Positions 13,601 through 25,283 of a stretch of DNA of 64,000 nt are shown piece by piece (positions within the stretch are counted from its first letter, which is position 1; each line of letters starts with the position of its first letter). A program made the position numbers and the translations under genes. Source of the DNA: Pseudomonas sp. B6002 (GTDB lineage Bacteria; Pseudomonadota; Gammaproteobacteria; Pseudomonadales; Pseudomonadaceae); contig NZ_JACAOY010000036.1 in the NCBI RefSeq assembly GCF_013385985.1, positions 1-64,000 on the forward strand, given 5' to 3'. Under the pieces are notes generated by a model. It was not told where the DNA came from. It saw nothing but the letters and a program-made list of their open reading frames with translations, and did not search any database.

Positions 13601-14847
13601 CTGATGACTACGGTCGTGAGCGTGAGCGTTATAAGCTGCCGTACGGTGCTGTGATTTCGGTTAAAGAAGGTGACAAGGTCGACGCTGGCGCAATCGTGGC
13701 CAAGTGGGATCCGCACACTCACCCGATCGTTACCGAAATGAAAGGTACCGTGACCTACGTGGGCATGGAAGAAGGCATCACGATCAAGCGTCAGACTGAC
13801 GAATTGACCGGTATGACCAACATTGAAGTACTCGACGCTAAAGATCGTCCAGCTGCCGGTAAAGACATCCGTCCAGCCGTGAAGATGGTTGATGACAACG
13901 GCAAGGATCTGTTGCTGCCAGGCACTGACGTTATCGCTCAGTACTTCCTGCCAGCCAACGCCCTGGTCGGTGTAGCGGATGGTGCGAAGATCGCGATCGG
14001 TGATGTTATCGCGCGTATCCCGCAAGAAACTTCGAAGACCCGTGACATCACCGGTGGTCTGCCGCGTGTTGCCGACTTGTTCGAAGCGCGCCGTCCGAAA
14101 GAAGCGTCGATTCTGGCTGAAGTCAGCGGCACCATCGCGTTCGGTAAAGAGACCAAGGGCAAGCGCCGTCTGGTCATTACCCCGAACGACGGTAGTGATC
14201 CGTATGAAGAGCTGATTCCGAAGTGGCGTCACCTGAACGTGTTCGAAGGCGAACAGGTAAACCGCGGCGAAGTTATCTCCGACGGTCCGAGCGATCCACA
14301 CGACATCCTGCGTCTGCTGGGTGTGAGTGCGCTGGCCAAGTACATCGTCAACGAGATCCAGGACGTTTACCGCCTGCAAGGCGTGAAGATCAACGACAAG
14401 CACATCGAGACCATTCTGCGTCAGATGCTGCGTAAAGTTGAAATCGCTGAATCCGGCGATTCCAGTTTCATCAAGGGCGACCAGATGGAACTGACTCACG
14501 TACTGGTGGAAAACGAGCGCCTGACGAACGAAGACAAATTCGTGTCCAAGTTCACTCGCGTGCTGCTGGGTATCACCAAGGCGTCGTTGTCGACCGAGTC
14601 GTTCATCTCGGCGGCCTCCTTCCAGGAGACCACTCGCGTACTGACCGAAGCAGCGGTAACCGGCAAGCGCGATTACCTGCGCGGCCTGAAAGAAAACGTG
14701 GTTGTGGGTCGTCTGATCCCGGCCGGTACCGGTTTGGCTTACCACAGCGAGCGTAAGCGTCGCCGTGATGCTGACAAGCCGTTGCGCGTAAGCGCCAGTG
14801 AAGTGGAAGCTGCACTGACCGAAGCGCTGAACTCTAGCGGTAACTGA
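10648..14847 (+). CDS. rpoC: DNA-directed RNA polymerase subunit beta'
   Basis: RpoC carries the catalytic magnesium site of RNA polymerase. The 1399 aa protein shows the N-terminal zinc ribbon Cys70/Cys72/Cys85/Cys88, the catalytic loop NADFDGDQM at 458-466, and the second zinc site in the central C-rich segment ([13 protein letters not shown]). The start is TTG at 10648 with a strong GGAGGAAA ribosome-binding site about 6 nt upstream. No ATG fits the conserved MKDLLNLLK start. It ends the rplKAJL-rpoBC unit. Confidence 0.98.
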   Translation: MKDLLNLLKNQGQVEEFDAIRIGLASPEMIRSWSFGEVKKPETINYRTFKPERDGLFCAKIFGPVKDYECLCGKYKRLKHRGVICEKCGVEVALAKVRRERMAHIELASPVAHIWFLKSLPSRIGLLMDMTLRDIERVLYFESYVVIDPGMTTLEKGQLLNDEQYFEALEEFGDDFDARMGAEAVRELLHAIDLEHEIGRLREEIPQTNSETKIKKLSKRLKLMEAFQGSGNLPEWMVLTVLPVLPPDLRPLVPLDGGRFATSDLNDLYRRVINRNNRLKRLLDLSAPDIIVRNEKRMLQEAVDALLDNGRRGRAITGSNKRPLKSLADMIKGKQGRFRQNLLGKRVDYSGRSVITVGPTLRLHQCGLPKKMALELFKPFIFGKLEMRGLATTIKAAKKMVERELPEVWDVLAEVIREHPVLLNRAPTLHRLGIQAFEPVLIEGKAIQLHPLVCAAYNADFDGDQMAVHVPLTLEAQLEARALMMSTNNILSPANGEPIIVPSQDVVLGLYYMTREAINAKGEGRVFADLQEVDRVFRAGEAALHAKVKVRINETVNDRDGGSVTNTRIVDTTVGRALLYQVVPKGLSYDVVNLPMKKKAISKLINQCYRVVGLKETVIFADQLMYTGFAYSTISGVSIGVNDFVIPDEKARIIGAATDEVKEIESQYASGLVTQGEKYNKVIDLWSKANDEVSKAMMANLSKEKVIDRHGDEVDQESFNSMYMMADSGARGSAAQIRQLAGMRGLMAKPDGSIIETPITANFREGLSVLQYFISTHGARKGLADTALKTANSGYLTRRLVDVAQDLVVTEIDCGTEHGLLMTPHIEGGDVVEPLGERVLGRVIARDVFKPGTEEVIVPAGTLVDEKWVEFIELNSIDEVIVRSPISCETRYGICAKCYGRDLARGHQVNIGEAVGVIAAQSIGEPGTQLTMRTFHIGGAASRTSAADSVQVKNGGTVRLHNLKHVERVDGHLVAVSRSGELAIADDYGRERERYKLPYGAVISVKEGDKVDAGAIVAKWDPHTHPIVTEMKGTVTYVGMEEGITIKRQTDELTGMTNIEVLDAKDRPAAGKDIRPAVKMVDDNGKDLLLPGTDVIAQYFLPANALVGVADGAKIAIGDVIARIPQETSKTRDITGGLPRVADLFEARRPKEASILAEVSGTIAFGKETKGKRRLVITPNDGSDPYEELIPKWRHLNVFEGEQVNRGEVISDGPSDPHDILRLLGVSALAKYIVNEIQDVYRLQGVKINDKHIETILRQMLRKVEIAESGDSSFIKGDQMELTHVLVENERLTNEDKFVSKFTRVLLGITKASLSTESFISAASFQETTRVLTEAAVTGKRDYLRGLKENVVVGRLIPAGTGLAYHSERKRRRDADKPLRVSASEVEAALTEALNSSGN

Positions 14848-14943
14848 GTTCTGCGATAAATAAGTCCGGGCCCTGGCAGCCCCATTCGTCGGATCGAGGC
14901 AATTTTGCCCCGGTTCGATGAGAGGGGAGGTCGGGGCCTTGCC

Positions 14944-14972
14944 TTGACTGGGGGCAAGATCCTCTTTAGACT
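14944..14972 (+). promoter_or_regulatory. Candidate promoter of the str operon (rpsL-rpsG-fusA-tuf)
   Basis: TTGACT (14944-14949), a 17 bp spacer and TAGACT (14967-14972) lie about 90 bp before rpsL. The -35 matches consensus at five of six positions and the -10 at four. Upstream (14848-14943) is GC-rich with short inverted repeats but no clear terminator with a T-run. Confidence 0.55.
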
Positions 14973-15063
14973 CTTGTACCCCTAAATTTGGCGGGAATTC
15001 GTTCCTGCCATTTTGCTTTTCTTGCAAGACAATAGCGTCGCAAGACAACAGTGGAGCTAGTAG

Positions 15064-15435
15064 ATGGCAACTATCAACCAGCTGGTACGTCAGCCGCGTA
15101 AGCGTATCGTCGAGAAATCCGACGTACCTGCGCTGCAGAACTGCCCGCAACGTCGTGGCGTATGCACTCGCGTGTATACCACTACGCCGAAAAAACCTAA
15201 CTCGGCACTGCGTAAAGTATGCCGTGTGCGCCTGACCAACGGTTTCGAGGTTTCCTCGTACATCGGTGGTGAAGGTCACAACCTGCAAGAGCACAGCGTG
15301 GTACTGATCCGCGGCGGTCGTGTAAAAGACTTGCCAGGTGTTCGTTACCACACCGTACGCGGCTCCTTGGATACTTCCGGCGTTAAAGGTCGTAACCAGG
15401 GTCGTTCGAAGTACGGTACCAAGAAGCCTAAGTAG
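15064..15435 (+). CDS. rpsL: 30S ribosomal protein S12
   Basis: S12 lies at the decoding centre and controls translational accuracy. The 123 aa protein keeps Lys43 (in TPKKPNS) and Lys88 (in GRVKDLPG), the two positions where substitutions usually confer streptomycin resistance, so a sensitive allele is expected. It is first in the str operon. rpsG follows after 118 bp, a gap that in E. coli holds an S7-binding regulatory site. Confidence 0.98.
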   Translation: MATINQLVRQPRKRIVEKSDVPALQNCPQRRGVCTRVYTTTPKKPNSALRKVCRVRLTNGFEVSSYIGGEGHNLQEHSVVLIRGGRVKDLPGVRYHTVRGSLDTSGVKGRNQGRSKYGTKKPK

Positions 15436-15532
15436 TAGCGGCTTTTTGTAACACTGAATCATCTAATTTTCTGAGTCGATAAGAGTAAGGTCGGAGGCGT
15501 CCCGAAAGGGCACCGATTCCGAGCGAACCTGA

Positions 15533-16024
<492 letters not shown>

Positions 16025-16054
16025 TTTTAGCTTCACTAATTTTGCGAGGGCTTT

Positions 16055-18160
16055 ATGGCTCGTACTACTCCGATTAGCCGCTACCGTAACATCGGTATCG
16101 TTGCTCACGTGGATGCTGGTAAAACCACCACCACCGAGCGCGTACTGTTTTACACCGGCAAAAGTCACAAAATGGGCGAGGTGCATGACGGCGCCGCGAC
16201 CACAGACTGGATGGTTCAGGAGCAGGAGCGTGGTATTACCATTACTTCTGCTGCTATTACCGCCTTCTGGAAAGGTTCCGAGAAGCAGTACAAAGACGAG
16301 CATCGCTTCAACGTAATCGATACCCCGGGCCACGTAGACTTCACCATTGAAGTAGAGCGTTCCCTGCGCGTACTCGACGGCGCTGTCGTTGTGTTCTGCG
16401 GTACCTCGGGTGTTGAGCCTCAGTCGGAAACCGTATGGCGTCAAGCCAACAAGTACGGCGTTCCACGTCTTGTTTACGTAAACAAGATGGACCGTGCTGG
16501 CGCCAACTTCCTGCGCGTGATCGGTCAGATCAAGCAGCGTCTGGGTCACACTCCGGTGCCAATCCAATTGGCCATCGGCTCCGAAGACAACTTCCAGGGT
16601 CAGATCGATCTGATCAACATGGAAGCGGTCTACTGGAATGACGCTGACAAAGGTATGGTTCCTGTTCGCAAGCCAATCCCTGCCGAGCTTCAAGAGCTGG
16701 CTGACGAGTGGCGCAACAACATGGTTGAGGCTGCTGCCGAAGCCAGCGAAGAGCTGATGAACAAGTACCTCGAGGGTGAAGAACTCACCAACGTGGAAAT
16801 CAAGGCCGCTCTGCGTCAGCGCACTATCGCTGGCGAAATCGTCCTGGCTGTTTGTGGTTCCTCGTTCAAGAACAAGGGTGTTCCCCTGGTTCTCGACGCC
16901 GTTATCGACTTCCTGCCTGCTCCAACCGACATTCCTGCTATCAAGGGTTCCAACCCTGATAACGAGGAAGAAGAGATGGAGCGTCACGCAAGTGATGACG
17001 AGCCGTTCTCGGCGTTGGCGTTCAAGATCGCTACCGACCCATTCGTGGGTACTTTGACCTTCGTCCGCGTTTACTCGGGCGTGTTGGCATCCGGCGACGG
17101 CGTGATCAACTCGGTTAAAGGCAAGAAAGAGCGTGTGGGTCGTATGGTGCAAATGCACGCAAACGCCCGTGAAGAGATCAAGGAAGTACGCGCTGGTGAC
17201 ATCGCGGCCCTGATCGGCATGAAGGACGTCACCACTGGTGAAACCTTGTGCGACGCTGCCAAGCCAATCATCCTGGTTCGCATGGACTTCCCGGAGCCGG
17301 TTATCTCGGTTGCCGTTGAGCCTAAGACCAAGGATGACCAGGAAAAAATGGGTATCGCTCTGGGCAAGCTTGCTCAGGAAGATCCATCTTTCCGCGTTAA
17401 AACTGATGAAGAGACTGGTCAGACGATCATCTCCGGCATGGGCGAGTTGCACCTGGACATCCTGGTTGACCGGATGCGCCGTGAGTTCAACGTCGAAGCC
17501 AACATCGGTAAGCCTCAGGTTTCCTATCGTGAGCGCATCACGAAGAATTGTGAAATCGAAGGCAAGTTCGTTCGTCAGTCCGGCGGTCGTGGTCAGTTCG
17601 GTCACTGCTGGATCCGTTTTGCTCCTGCTGACGAAGGTCAGGAAGGTCTGCAATTCGTGAACGAAGTAGTTGGTGGTGTGGTTCCTAAGGAATACATCCC
17701 GGCTATCCAGAAGGGCATCGAAGAGCAGATGAAGAACGGTGTTGTTGCCGGCTATCCGCTGATCGGCCTGAAAGCAACCGTTTTTGACGGTTCTTACCAC
17801 GACGTCGACTCCAACGAGATGGCGTTTAAGGTGGCTGCCTCCATGGCTACCAAGCAACTGGCCCAGAAGGGCGGTGGTGAGTTGCTTGAGCCGATCATGG
17901 CGGTAGAAGTTGTTACACCTGAAGACTATATGGGTGATGTCATGGGCGACCTTAACCGTCGTCGCGGCATGATCTTGGGTATGGAAGACACGGTTTCCGG
18001 CAAAGTGATTCGCGCCGAGGTTCCGTTGGGTGAGATGTTCGGTTATGCGACCGACGTTCGCTCCATGTCCCAGGGTCGCGCAAGCTACTCTATGGAATTC
18101 AAAAAATACAACACAGCTCCGGCGCACATCGCTGAAACTGTATCCAAAAAACAAGGCTGA
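16055..18160 (+). CDS. fusA: Elongation factor G
   Basis: EF-G is the GTPase that drives ribosomal translocation and, with RRF, ribosome recycling. The 701 aa protein has the P-loop AHVDAGKTT near residue 17, the DTPGHVDF G3 motif and NKMD G4 motif, then domains II-V. Length and position in the str operon mark it as the primary EF-G. A second fusA elsewhere in the genome cannot be excluded. tuf follows after 30 bp. Confidence 0.98.
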   Translation: MARTTPISRYRNIGIVAHVDAGKTTTTERVLFYTGKSHKMGEVHDGAATTDWMVQEQERGITITSAAITAFWKGSEKQYKDEHRFNVIDTPGHVDFTIEVERSLRVLDGAVVVFCGTSGVEPQSETVWRQANKYGVPRLVYVNKMDRAGANFLRVIGQIKQRLGHTPVPIQLAIGSEDNFQGQIDLINMEAVYWNDADKGMVPVRKPIPAELQELADEWRNNMVEAAAEASEELMNKYLEGEELTNVEIKAALRQRTIAGEIVLAVCGSSFKNKGVPLVLDAVIDFLPAPTDIPAIKGSNPDNEEEEMERHASDDEPFSALAFKIATDPFVGTLTFVRVYSGVLASGDGVINSVKGKKERVGRMVQMHANAREEIKEVRAGDIAALIGMKDVTTGETLCDAAKPIILVRMDFPEPVISVAVEPKTKDDQEKMGIALGKLAQEDPSFRVKTDEETGQTIISGMGELHLDILVDRMRREFNVEANIGKPQVSYRERITKNCEIEGKFVRQSGGRGQFGHCWIRFAPADEGQEGLQFVNEVVGGVVPKEYIPAIQKGIEEQMKNGVVAGYPLIGLKATVFDGSYHDVDSNEMAFKVAASMATKQLAQKGGGELLEPIMAVEVVTPEDYMGDVMGDLNRRRGMILGMEDTVSGKVIRAEVPLGEMFGYATDVRSMSQGRASYSMEFKKYNTAPAHIAETVSKKQG

Positions 18161-18190
18161 TTCAGTCCTTTAGGCAAGGAGTTAATTGTC

Positions 18191-19384
18191 GTGGCTAAAG
18201 AAAAATTTGATCGTTCCCTACCGCACGTAAACGTTGGCACCATCGGCCACGTTGACCACGGTAAAACCACTCTGACCGCTGCTCTGACTCGCGTCTGCTC
18301 CGAAGTTTTCGGTTCGGCTCGTGTTGACTTCGACAAGATCGACAGCGCACCAGAAGAAAAAGCTCGTGGTATCACCATCAATACCGCTCACGTTGAGTAC
18401 AACTCGACTATTCGTCACTACGCTCACGTTGACTGCCCAGGTCACGCTGACTACGTGAAGAACATGATCACTGGTGCTGCCCAGATGGACGGCGCGATCC
18501 TGGTTTGCTCGGCCGCTGATGGTCCGATGCCACAAACCCGTGAGCACATCCTGCTGTCCCGTCAGGTAGGCGTTCCGTACATCGTGGTTTTCCTGAACAA
18601 GGCTGACCTGGTAGACGACGCTGAGCTGCTGGAACTGGTTGAGATGGAAGTGCGCGATCTGCTGAGCACTTACGACTTCCCAGGTGACGACACTCCGATC
18701 ATCATCGGTTCTGCTCGTATGGCTCTGGAAGGTAACGACGAAAACGAAATGGGCACCACTGCCGTTCGTAAACTGGTTGAAACCCTGGACAGCTACATCC
18801 CAGAACCAGTTCGTCTGACCGACAAGCCGTTCCTGATGCCAATCGAAGACGTATTCTCGATCTCCGGTCGCGGTACTGTTGTGACTGGTCGTATCGAGCG
18901 CGGTATCGTTCGCGTTCAGGATCCACTGGAAATCGTTGGTCTGCGTGACACCACCGTCACCACCTGCACTGGTGTTGAAATGTTCCGTAAGCTGCTCGAC
19001 GAAGGTCGTGCTGGCGAGAACTGCGGCGTTCTGCTGCGTGGTACCAAGCGTGACGACGTTGAGCGTGGCCAGGTTCTGGTTAAGCCGGGTTCGGTTAAGC
19101 CGCACACCAAGTTCACCGCAGAAGTTTACGTTCTGAGCAAGGAAGAAGGCGGTCGTCACACTCCGTTCTTCAAAGGCTACCGTCCACAGTTCTACTTCCG
19201 TACTACTGACGTGACCGGTAACTGCGAACTGCCAGAAGGCGTTGAAATGGTAATGCCAGGCGATAACATTCAAATGACTGTTACCCTGATCAAAACCATC
19301 GCAATGGAAGACGGTCTGCGCTTCGCTATCCGTGAAGGCGGCCGTACCGTTGGTGCTGGCGTTGTAGCTAAAATCATCGAGTAA
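18191..19384 (+). CDS. tuf: Elongation factor Tu
   Basis: EF-Tu delivers aminoacyl-tRNA to the ribosomal A site. The 397 aa protein has G1 GHVDHGKT, G3 DCPGHAD and G4 NKAD, then two beta-barrel domains ending [14 protein letters not shown]. The start is GTG at 18191 after AAGGAG. It is last in the str operon. A second tuf copy normally sits after tRNA-Thr in relatives, but that position (2708-2868) is empty here. A strong terminator follows. Confidence 0.98.
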   Translation: MAKEKFDRSLPHVNVGTIGHVDHGKTTLTAALTRVCSEVFGSARVDFDKIDSAPEEKARGITINTAHVEYNSTIRHYAHVDCPGHADYVKNMITGAAQMDGAILVCSAADGPMPQTREHILLSRQVGVPYIVVFLNKADLVDDAELLELVEMEVRDLLSTYDFPGDDTPIIIGSARMALEGNDENEMGTTAVRKLVETLDSYIPEPVRLTDKPFLMPIEDVFSISGRGTVVTGRIERGIVRVQDPLEIVGLRDTTVTTCTGVEMFRKLLDEGRAGENCGVLLRGTKRDDVERGQVLVKPGSVKPHTKFTAEVYVLSKEEGGRHTPFFKGYRPQFYFRTTDVTGNCELPEGVEMVMPGDNIQMTVTLIKTIAMEDGLRFAIREGGRTVGAGVVAKIIE

Positions 19385-19420
19385 TTATCTCTTCTGAGAT
19401 AGCTCCGATGTTTTGAGAAA

Positions 19421-19446
19421 GCCCCCGCTCAGCGGGGGCTTTTTTA
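19421..19446 (+). terminator. Terminator of the str operon
   Basis: GCCCCCGC (19421-19428), loop TCA and GCGGGGGC (19432-19439) form a perfect 8 bp stem followed by a run of seven T. Confidence 0.95.
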
Positions 19447-19451
19447 TTGGG

Positions 19452-19480
19452 TTGACACCTATCTGGGGCGTCTATAGAAT
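19452..19480 (+). promoter_or_regulatory. Promoter of the S10 operon
   Basis: Perfect TTGACA (19452-19457), a 17 bp spacer and TAGAAT (19475-19480, five of six) are followed by GC-rich sequence. The leader to rpsJ is only about 55 nt and holds a small GGGCGC/GCGCCC hairpin (19497-19511). It is too short for the long L4-responsive attenuator known in E. coli. Confidence 0.8.
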
Positions 19481-19542
19481 TGCGCCTCCTTTTAACGGGC
19501 GCATTGCGCCCGGTGGGAATAGCAGCCGGAGTCTGAAATCCA

Positions 19543-19854
19543 ATGCAAAATCAGCAAATCCGTATCAGGTTGAAGGCTTTTGACCATCGCCTGATCGACC
19601 AATCCACCCAGGAAATCGTGGAAACCGCGAAACGTACTGGTGCTCAAGTGCGTGGTCCAATTCCACTGCCTACCCGTAAAGAGCGGTTCACCGTTCTGGT
19701 CTCCCCGCACGTCAACAAAGACGCGCGTGACCAGTACGAGATCCGTACTCATAAGCGCGTACTGGACATCGTCCAGCCAACGGATAAAACCGTTGATGCA
19801 CTTATGAAGCTCGATCTGGCGGCCGGTGTGGAAGTACAGATCAGCCTCGGCTAA
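19543..19854 (+). CDS. rpsJ: 30S ribosomal protein S10
   Basis: S10 is part of the 30S head and, as NusE, joins antitermination complexes and bridges NusG to the ribosome. The 103 aa protein starts [19 protein letters not shown] and has the usual length. It is first gene of the S10 operon, directly behind a near-consensus promoter. rplC follows after 81 bp. Confidence 0.98.
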
Positions 19855-19935
19855 GACTCGGGTCTTAGTCGTGTAACGCTCTGAAATGGGCGGCCATAGC
19901 GGGTGAAAGCCCCGTACACTCATGAGGTTTACAAC

Positions 19936-20571
19936 ATGACTATTGGTGTAGTCGGTCGTAAATGCGGTATGACCCGTATTTTCACCGAAGAAGGTGTCTC
20001 CATTCCGGTCACGGTCATTGAGATCGAGCCGAATCGCGTCACCCAGTTCAAAACTGAAGAAACCGATGGCTATCGTGCAGTGCAAGTCACTGTCGGCGAG
20101 CGTCGTGCTTCGCGCGTGACTGCTGCTCAAGCAGGTCACTTCGCTAAAGCAAACGTTGCAGCTGGTCGCACTGTCATGGAGTTCCGTCTCGAAGACGGCG
20201 ACTACCAGGCTGGCGATCTGATCAACGCTGAAATCTTCGCTGCTGGTCAACTGGTTGATGTAACCGGTCAGTCCAAAGGTAAAGGCTTCCAGGGTACGAT
20301 CAAGCGTTGGAATTTCCGTGGCCAAGACAACACTCACGGTAACTCCGTTTCCCACCGCGTCCCGGGCTCTATTGGCCAGTGCCAGACTCCTGGTCGTGTA
20401 TTCAAGGGCAAGAAAATGTCCGGTCATATGGGCGCTGAGCGCGTGACCGTGCAGTCCCTCGAAGTAGTGCGCGTCGACGCTGAACGCAATCTGTTGTTGG
20501 TCAAGGGTGCTGTTCCTGGCGCTACTGGCGGCAACCTGGTTGTACGTCCAGCGGCCAAGGCTCGCGGTTAA
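19936..20571 (+). CDS. rplC: 50S ribosomal protein L3
   Basis: L3 is an early 23S rRNA-binding assembly protein whose extended loop reaches towards the peptidyl transferase centre. The 211 aa protein begins [20 protein letters not shown] and carries the loop segment with [20 protein letters not shown], the region methylated by PrmB at a Gln in enterobacteria. A GTG in frame at 19903 would add 11 unconserved residues, so the ATG at 19936 is chosen. Confidence 0.97.
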   Translation: MTIGVVGRKCGMTRIFTEEGVSIPVTVIEIEPNRVTQFKTEETDGYRAVQVTVGERRASRVTAAQAGHFAKANVAAGRTVMEFRLEDGDYQAGDLINAEIFAAGQLVDVTGQSKGKGFQGTIKRWNFRGQDNTHGNSVSHRVPGSIGQCQTPGRVFKGKKMSGHMGAERVTVQSLEVVRVDAERNLLLVKGAVPGATGGNLVVRPAAKARG

Positions 20572-20583
20572 GGGGAAGCTGAC

Positions 20584-21186
20584 ATGCAATTAAACGTAAA
20601 TGACGCTCAAGCGATCGAAGTTTCCGAACTGACGTTTGGCGGCGAGTTCAACGAGACGCTGGTTCACCAAGCAGTCGTGGCCTACATGGCCGGCGGCCGT
20701 CAAGGTAGCAAGCAGCAAAAGACCCGTTCCGACGTTCGTGGTGGCGGTAAGCGCCCTTGGCGTCAGAAAGGTACTGGCCGTGCTCGTGCTGGTACTATCC
20801 GTAGCCCAATCTGGCGCGGCGGCGGTACCACTTTCGCAGCTCGTCCTCAGGATCACTCGCAGAAGCTCAACAAGAAGATGTACCGCGCAGCTCTGCGCTC
20901 CATCCTTGCTGAACTCGTGCGTACCGACCGTCTGGTCGTGGTTCAGGACTTCGCTGTTGAAAGCCCGAAAACCAAAGACCTGCTGGGCAAACTGAACAAC
21001 ATGAGCCTGACCGACGTTTTGATCGTGTCGGAAGCTGTTGATCAGAACCTGTACCTGGCTGCTCGCAACCTGCCACACGTTGATGTACGTGACGTGCAAG
21101 GTTCCGATCCAGTTAGTCTGATCGCATACGACAAGGTGTTGATCACCGTGTCGGCCGTGAAGAAATTCGAGGAGCTGCTGGGATGA
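20584..21186 (+). CDS. rplD: 50S ribosomal protein L4
   Basis: L4 binds 23S rRNA, lines the exit tunnel with its loop and, in E. coli, represses the S10 operon. The 200 aa protein contains the tunnel loop region [19 protein letters not shown], intact at the positions linked to macrolide resistance. It overlaps rplW by four bases (ATGA), so translation is coupled. Confidence 0.98.
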
Positions 21187-21482
21187 ACCAGGAACGCGTA
21201 TTTAAAGTTCTGCTTGGCCCGCACGTTTCCGAAAAGGCTACGGTTCTGGCTGACAAGAAAGGCCAGTTCGTTTTCAAGGTTGCAACTGACGCAACCAAGC
21301 TGGAAATCAAGAAGGCCGTCGAAAGCCTGTTCAGCGTGAAAGTTGAGCGTGTTACTACCCTGAATGTTCTGGGTAAGAGCAAGCGCACTGCTCGCGGTCT
21401 GGGCAAGCGTAATGACTGGAAGAAGGCAGTTATCTCCCTTCAGCCAGGCCAAGATCTCGATTTCAGCAGCAGTGCTGAGTAA
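21183..21482 (+). CDS. rplW: 50S ribosomal protein L23
   Basis: L23 sits at the tunnel exit and is the docking site for trigger factor and SRP. The 99 aa protein starts [20 protein letters not shown] and holds the conserved [20 protein letters not shown] segment. It starts within the stop of rplD. rplB follows after 14 bp. Confidence 0.98.
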
Positions 21483-21496
21483 GGAAGGGGTGCATC

Positions 21497-22321
21497 ATGG
21501 CAATCGTTAAATGCAAACCGACTTCCCCTGGCCGCCGTTTTGTGGTCAAGGTGGTCAACCAGGAGCTGCATAAAGGCGCTCCTCACGCACCGCTGCTCGA
21601 GAAGAAATCGAAGTCTGGTGGTCGTAACAACAATGGTCGTATTACCACTCGTCACATCGGTGGTGGCCATAAGCAGCATTATCGTCTGGTCGACTTCCGT
21701 CGCAACGACAAAGATGGCATCGCTGCCACTGTCGAGCGTATCGAATACGATCCAAACCGTACTGCTCACATCGCTCTGCTGCTGTACGCAGATGGCGAGC
21801 GTCGCTACATCATCGCCCCTAAAGGCGTGAGCGCTGGCGACCAGCTGATCGCAGGTGCTTTGGCACCGATCAAGCCGGGCAACGCTCTGCAACTGCGTAA
21901 CATTCCAGTTGGTAGCACCGTACACGGCATCGAATTGAAGCCAGGTAAAGGCGCACAGATCGCTCGTTCCGCTGGTGCTTCGGCTCAGCTGATCGCTCGT
22001 GAAGGTGTCTACGTGACCCTGCGTCTGCGTTCTGGTGAGATGCGTAAAGTGCTGGCTGAGTGCCGCGCGACCCTGGGCGAAGTCTCGAACTCCGAGCACA
22101 GCCTGCGTTCGCTGGGTAAAGCTGGTGCCAAACGCTGGCGTGGCGTTCGCCCAACCGTTCGTGGTGTTGCCATGAACCCGGTTGACCACCCACACGGTGG
22201 TGGTGAAGGTCGTACCTCTGGTGGTCGTCATCCGGTATCGCCATGGGGCTTCCCGACTAAGGGCGCGAAGACTCGTGGTAATAAGCGTACCGACAAAATG
22301 ATCGTCCGTCGTCGCAAGTAA
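21497..22321 (+). CDS. rplB: 50S ribosomal protein L2
   Basis: L2 is one of the most conserved large-subunit proteins, needed for subunit association and peptidyl transfer. The 274 aa protein contains the C-terminal motif [14 protein letters not shown], whose His is important for activity in E. coli, and a basic tail. It is followed after 16 bp by rpsS. Confidence 0.98.
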
Positions 22322-22337
22322 ATAGAGGGATACGACA

Positions 22338-22613
22338 GTGCCACGTTCTCTGAAAAAAGGTCCTTTTATTGATCTTCACCTACTGAAGAAGATCGAAGTG
22401 GCGGCGGAAAAGAACGATCGCAAACCAGTTAAGACCTGGTCGCGTCGTTCGATGATCCTGCCACAAATGGTCGGTCTGACCATCGCAGTACACAACGGTC
22501 GTCAACACGTCCCAGTTCTCGTTAACGAAGACATGGTCGGCCACAAACTGGGCGAGTTTGCCGGTACCCGCACTTATCGTGGGCACGTGGCAGACAAGAA
22601 AGCCAAGCGTTAA
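22338..22613 (+). CDS. rpsS: 30S ribosomal protein S19
   Basis: S19 forms a complex with S13 in the 30S head near the A-site tRNA. The 91 aa protein starts at a GTG ([18 protein letters not shown]) and contains the family signature around [17 protein letters not shown]. It is separated from rplV by 11 bp. Confidence 0.98.
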
Positions 22614-22624
22614 GGGGTAAGGAA

Positions 22625-22957
22625 ATGGAAGTAGCCGCTAAGTTGTCGGGCGCTCGAATCTCCGCCCAGAAAGCCCGCTTGGTCGCCGACCAGATCCGCG
22701 GGAAGAAGGTGGGCGAAGCGCTCAACCTGTTGGCTTTCAGCAGTAAGAAAGCCGCCGAGATCATGAAGAAAGTGCTGGAGTCGGCCGTAGCCAACGCCGA
22801 GCATAACGAAGGCGCAGACGTTGATGACCTGAAGGTCAGCACCGTTTTCGTCAACGAAGGGCGTTCGCTGAAGCGCATCATGCCACGTGCCAAAGGCCGT
22901 GCTGATCGCATCGTCAAGCGGTCTTGCCATATCACTGTCAAGGTTGCTGACAAGTAA
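22625..22957 (+). CDS. rplV: 50S ribosomal protein L22
   Basis: L22 extends a beta-hairpin into the exit tunnel next to L4. The 110 aa protein ends with the hairpin and tip region containing [11 protein letters not shown], where insertions or deletions give macrolide resistance. No such change is apparent by eye. rpsC follows after 13 bp. Confidence 0.98.
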
Positions 22958-22970
22958 CGGAGTCGAAGAG

Positions 22971-23657
22971 ATGGGTCAGAAAGTACATCCCATTGGCATT
23001 CGCCTGGGAATCGTCAAGGAGCACACCTCCGTCTGGTACGCAGACGGTCGGACTTATGCGGACTACTTGTTCGCTGATCTGAAGGTGCGTGAGTATCTCC
23101 AAGACAAACTAAAAAGCGCGTCCGTAAGCCGTATCGATATCCATCGTCCGGCCCAAACTGCACGTATCACCATCCACACCGCTCGTCCAGGTATCGTTAT
23201 CGGGAAGAAAGGTGAAGATGTTGAGAAACTGCGTCAGGACCTGACCAAGCAAATGGGTGTGCCTGTGCACATCAATATCGAAGAGATCCGCAAGCCGGAG
23301 CTCGACGGTATGCTGGTTGCGCAGAGCGTAGCTCAGCAGCTGGAGCGTCGCGTAATGTTCCGTCGCGCTATGAAGCGTGCCGTACAGAACGCCATGCGCA
23401 TTGGTGCCAAAGGCATCAAAATCCAAGTGAGCGGTCGTCTCGGCGGTGCTGAAATCGCACGTACTGAATGGTATCGCGAAGGTCGTGTGCCACTGCACAC
23501 CCTGCGTGCCGACATCGACTATGCCAACTACGAAGCTCACACCACTTACGGTGTGATCGGTGTAAAGGTTTGGATCTTCAAAGGCGAAGTAATTGGTGGT
23601 CGCCAAGAAGAACTGAAACCACAAGCACCAGCGCCTCGTAAAAAAGCTGCTAAGTAA
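22971..23657 (+). CDS. rpsC: 30S ribosomal protein S3
   Basis: S3 lines the mRNA entry channel and has helicase function with S4 and S5. The 228 aa protein begins [20 protein letters not shown], has a KH type II domain with the [10 protein letters not shown] loop (about residues 79-88) and a C-terminal domain. The frame is open upstream into rplV, but the ATG at 22971 gives the conserved N-terminus. rplP follows after 12 bp. Confidence 0.98.
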
Positions 23658-23669
23658 GGGGTACGCCAA

Positions 23670-24083
23670 ATGTTGCAACCTAAGCGTACGAAGTTCCGCA
23701 AGCAGATGACAGGCCACAACCGTGGTCTGGCTCAGCGCGGTAGCAAAGTCAGCTTCGGCGAGTTCGCGCTGAAGTCTGTAGCTCGTGGTCGTCTCACCGC
23801 TCGTCAGATCGAGTCAGCGCGTCGTGCTCTGACCCGTCACGTAAAACGTGGTGGCAAGATCTGGATCCGTGTATTCCCGGACAAGCCGATCTCCAAAAAA
23901 CCTCTCGAGGTTCGGATGGGTAAAGGTAAGGGTAACGTGGAATACTGGGTAGCCCAGATTCAGCCAGGCAAAGTCCTGTATGAAATCGAGGGTGTTTCTG
24001 AAGAGCTGGCGCGTGAGGCTTTCGCCCTGGCTGCTGCAAAGCTGCCGCTCGCCACCTCCTTTGTTAAACGGACGGTGATGTGA
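23670..24083 (+). CDS. rplP: 50S ribosomal protein L16
   Basis: L16 organises the A-site region of the peptidyl transferase centre. The 137 aa protein begins [19 protein letters not shown] and contains [19 protein letters not shown]. The conserved Arg in VRMGKGKG corresponds to the residue hydroxylated by RoxA/YcfD in E. coli. Its stop TGA shares a base with the rpmC ATG. Confidence 0.98.
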
Positions 24084-24274
24084 TGAAAGCGAATGAACTT
24101 CGTGAAAAATCCGCACAGCAGCTGAACGAGCAACTGCTCGGCCTGCTGCGCGACCAGTTCAATCTGCGTATGCAGAAAGCAACTGGCCAGTTGGGGCAGT
24201 CTCATCTGCTCTCGCAAGTTAAGCGTGACATCGCTCGCGTGAAGACTGTGCTCAACCAGCAGGCAGGTAAGTGA
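24083..24274 (+). CDS. rpmC: 50S ribosomal protein L29
   Basis: L29 is a small two-helix protein beside L23 at the tunnel exit. The 63 aa sequence [19 protein letters not shown] has the family N-terminus. The ATG at 24083 overlaps the rplP stop by one base. A GTG at 24080 is possible but adds only one residue. rpsQ follows after 2 bp. Confidence 0.97.
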
Positions 24275-24276
24275 TC

Positions 24277-24543
24277 ATGGCTGAAGCCGAAAAGACTGTC
24301 CGTACGCTGACTGGCCGTGTTGTCAGCGACAAGATGGACAAAACCATCACCGTTCTGATCGAGCGTCGCGTTAAGCACCCGATCTACGGTAAATATGTTA
24401 AGCGTTCGACTAAGCTGCACGCGCACGACGAAACCAACCAGTGCCACATCGGCGACAAAGTCACTATTCGTGAAACTCGTCCGCTGGCCAAGACCAAGTC
24501 TTGGGCGCTGGTTGATGTTCTCGAACGCGCTGTGGAAGTCTAA
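24277..24543 (+). CDS. rpsQ: 30S ribosomal protein S17
   Basis: S17 is a primary 16S rRNA-binding protein with an OB fold. The 88 aa protein starts [20 protein letters not shown] and includes the [14 protein letters not shown] region. Two further in-frame codons upstream (from 24271) are less likely to be used. It is last gene of the classical S10 operon. Confidence 0.97.
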   Translation: MAEAEKTVRTLTGRVVSDKMDKTITVLIERRVKHPIYGKYVKRSTKLHAHDETNQCHIGDKVTIRETRPLAKTKSWALVDVLERAVEV

Positions 24544-24566
24544 GGACTAGGGGTCGGAGAAATTAT

Positions 24567-24935
24567 ATGATTCAGACTCAATCCATGCTCGATGTGGCCG
24601 ATAACAGCGGCGCTCGCCGTGTTATGTGCATCAAGGTGCTGGGTGGCTCCCATCGTCGTTACGCTGGTATCGGTGACATCATCAAAGTTACCGTGAAGGA
24701 AGCAATTCCTCGCGGTAAAGTGAAAAAAGGCCAAGTGATGACTGCTGTTGTAGTCCGCACTCGTCACGGCGTACGCCGTGCAGATGGCTCCATTATCCGC
24801 TTTGATGGCAACGCTGCTGTTCTTCTGAACAACAAGCAAGAGCCGATCGGCACCCGTATCTTTGGGCCAGTGACCCGTGAACTTCGTACTGAGAAGTTCA
24901 TGAAGATCGTCTCGCTCGCCCCAGAAGTGCTGTAA
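24567..24935 (+). CDS. rplN: 50S ribosomal protein L14
   Basis: L14 lies at the subunit interface, contacts 16S helix 14, and is the target of the silencing factor RsfS. The 122 aa protein starts [20 protein letters not shown] and has the usual length. It opens the spc operon, only 23 bp after rpsQ, so the S10 and spc units are probably co-transcribed here. Confidence 0.98.
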   Translation: MIQTQSMLDVADNSGARRVMCIKVLGGSHRRYAGIGDIIKVTVKEAIPRGKVKKGQVMTAVVVRTRHGVRRADGSIIRFDGNAAVLLNNKQEPIGTRIFGPVTRELRTEKFMKIVSLAPEVL

Positions 24936-24946
24936 GGAGATCCGAC

Positions 24947-25261
24947 ATGCAAAAGATTCGTCGTGACGACGAGATCATCGTGATCGCCGGCAAAGACAAA
25001 GGTAAGCGCGGTAAGGTGCTGAAGGTTCTCGCTGACGACCGTCTGGTCGTTGGTGGTCTGAACCTGGTCAAGCGTCATACCAAGCCTAACCCGATGTCGG
25101 GCGTACAGGGCGGTATCGTCGAGAAAGAAGCGCCACTGCACGCTTCTAACGTCGCCATCTTCAACGGCGAAACCAACAAGGCTGACCGCGTTGGTTTCAA
25201 AGTAGAAGACGGTAAGAAAATTCGTGTCTTCAAGTCGACCCAAAAAGCGGTTGATGCTTGA
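24947..25261 (+). CDS. rplX: 50S ribosomal protein L24
   Basis: L24 is an assembly initiator protein. The 104 aa protein has an N-terminal KOW motif ([19 protein letters not shown]) and begins MQKIRRDDE. It is preceded by a good AAGGAG site and followed by rplE after 22 bp. Confidence 0.98.
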   Translation: MQKIRRDDEIIVIAGKDKGKRGKVLKVLADDRLVVGGLNLVKRHTKPNPMSGVQGGIVEKEAPLHASNVAIFNGETNKADRVGFKVEDGKKIRVFKSTQKAVDA

Positions 25262-25283
25262 ACACTGCTAGGTAGATAAGACC

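Noticed and set aside
10657-15462. Open frame of 1601 codons on the - strand opposite rpoC and rpsL
   Set aside because: It is a shadow of codon use in highly expressed genes. It crosses the rpoC-rpsL gap by chance and shows no domain.
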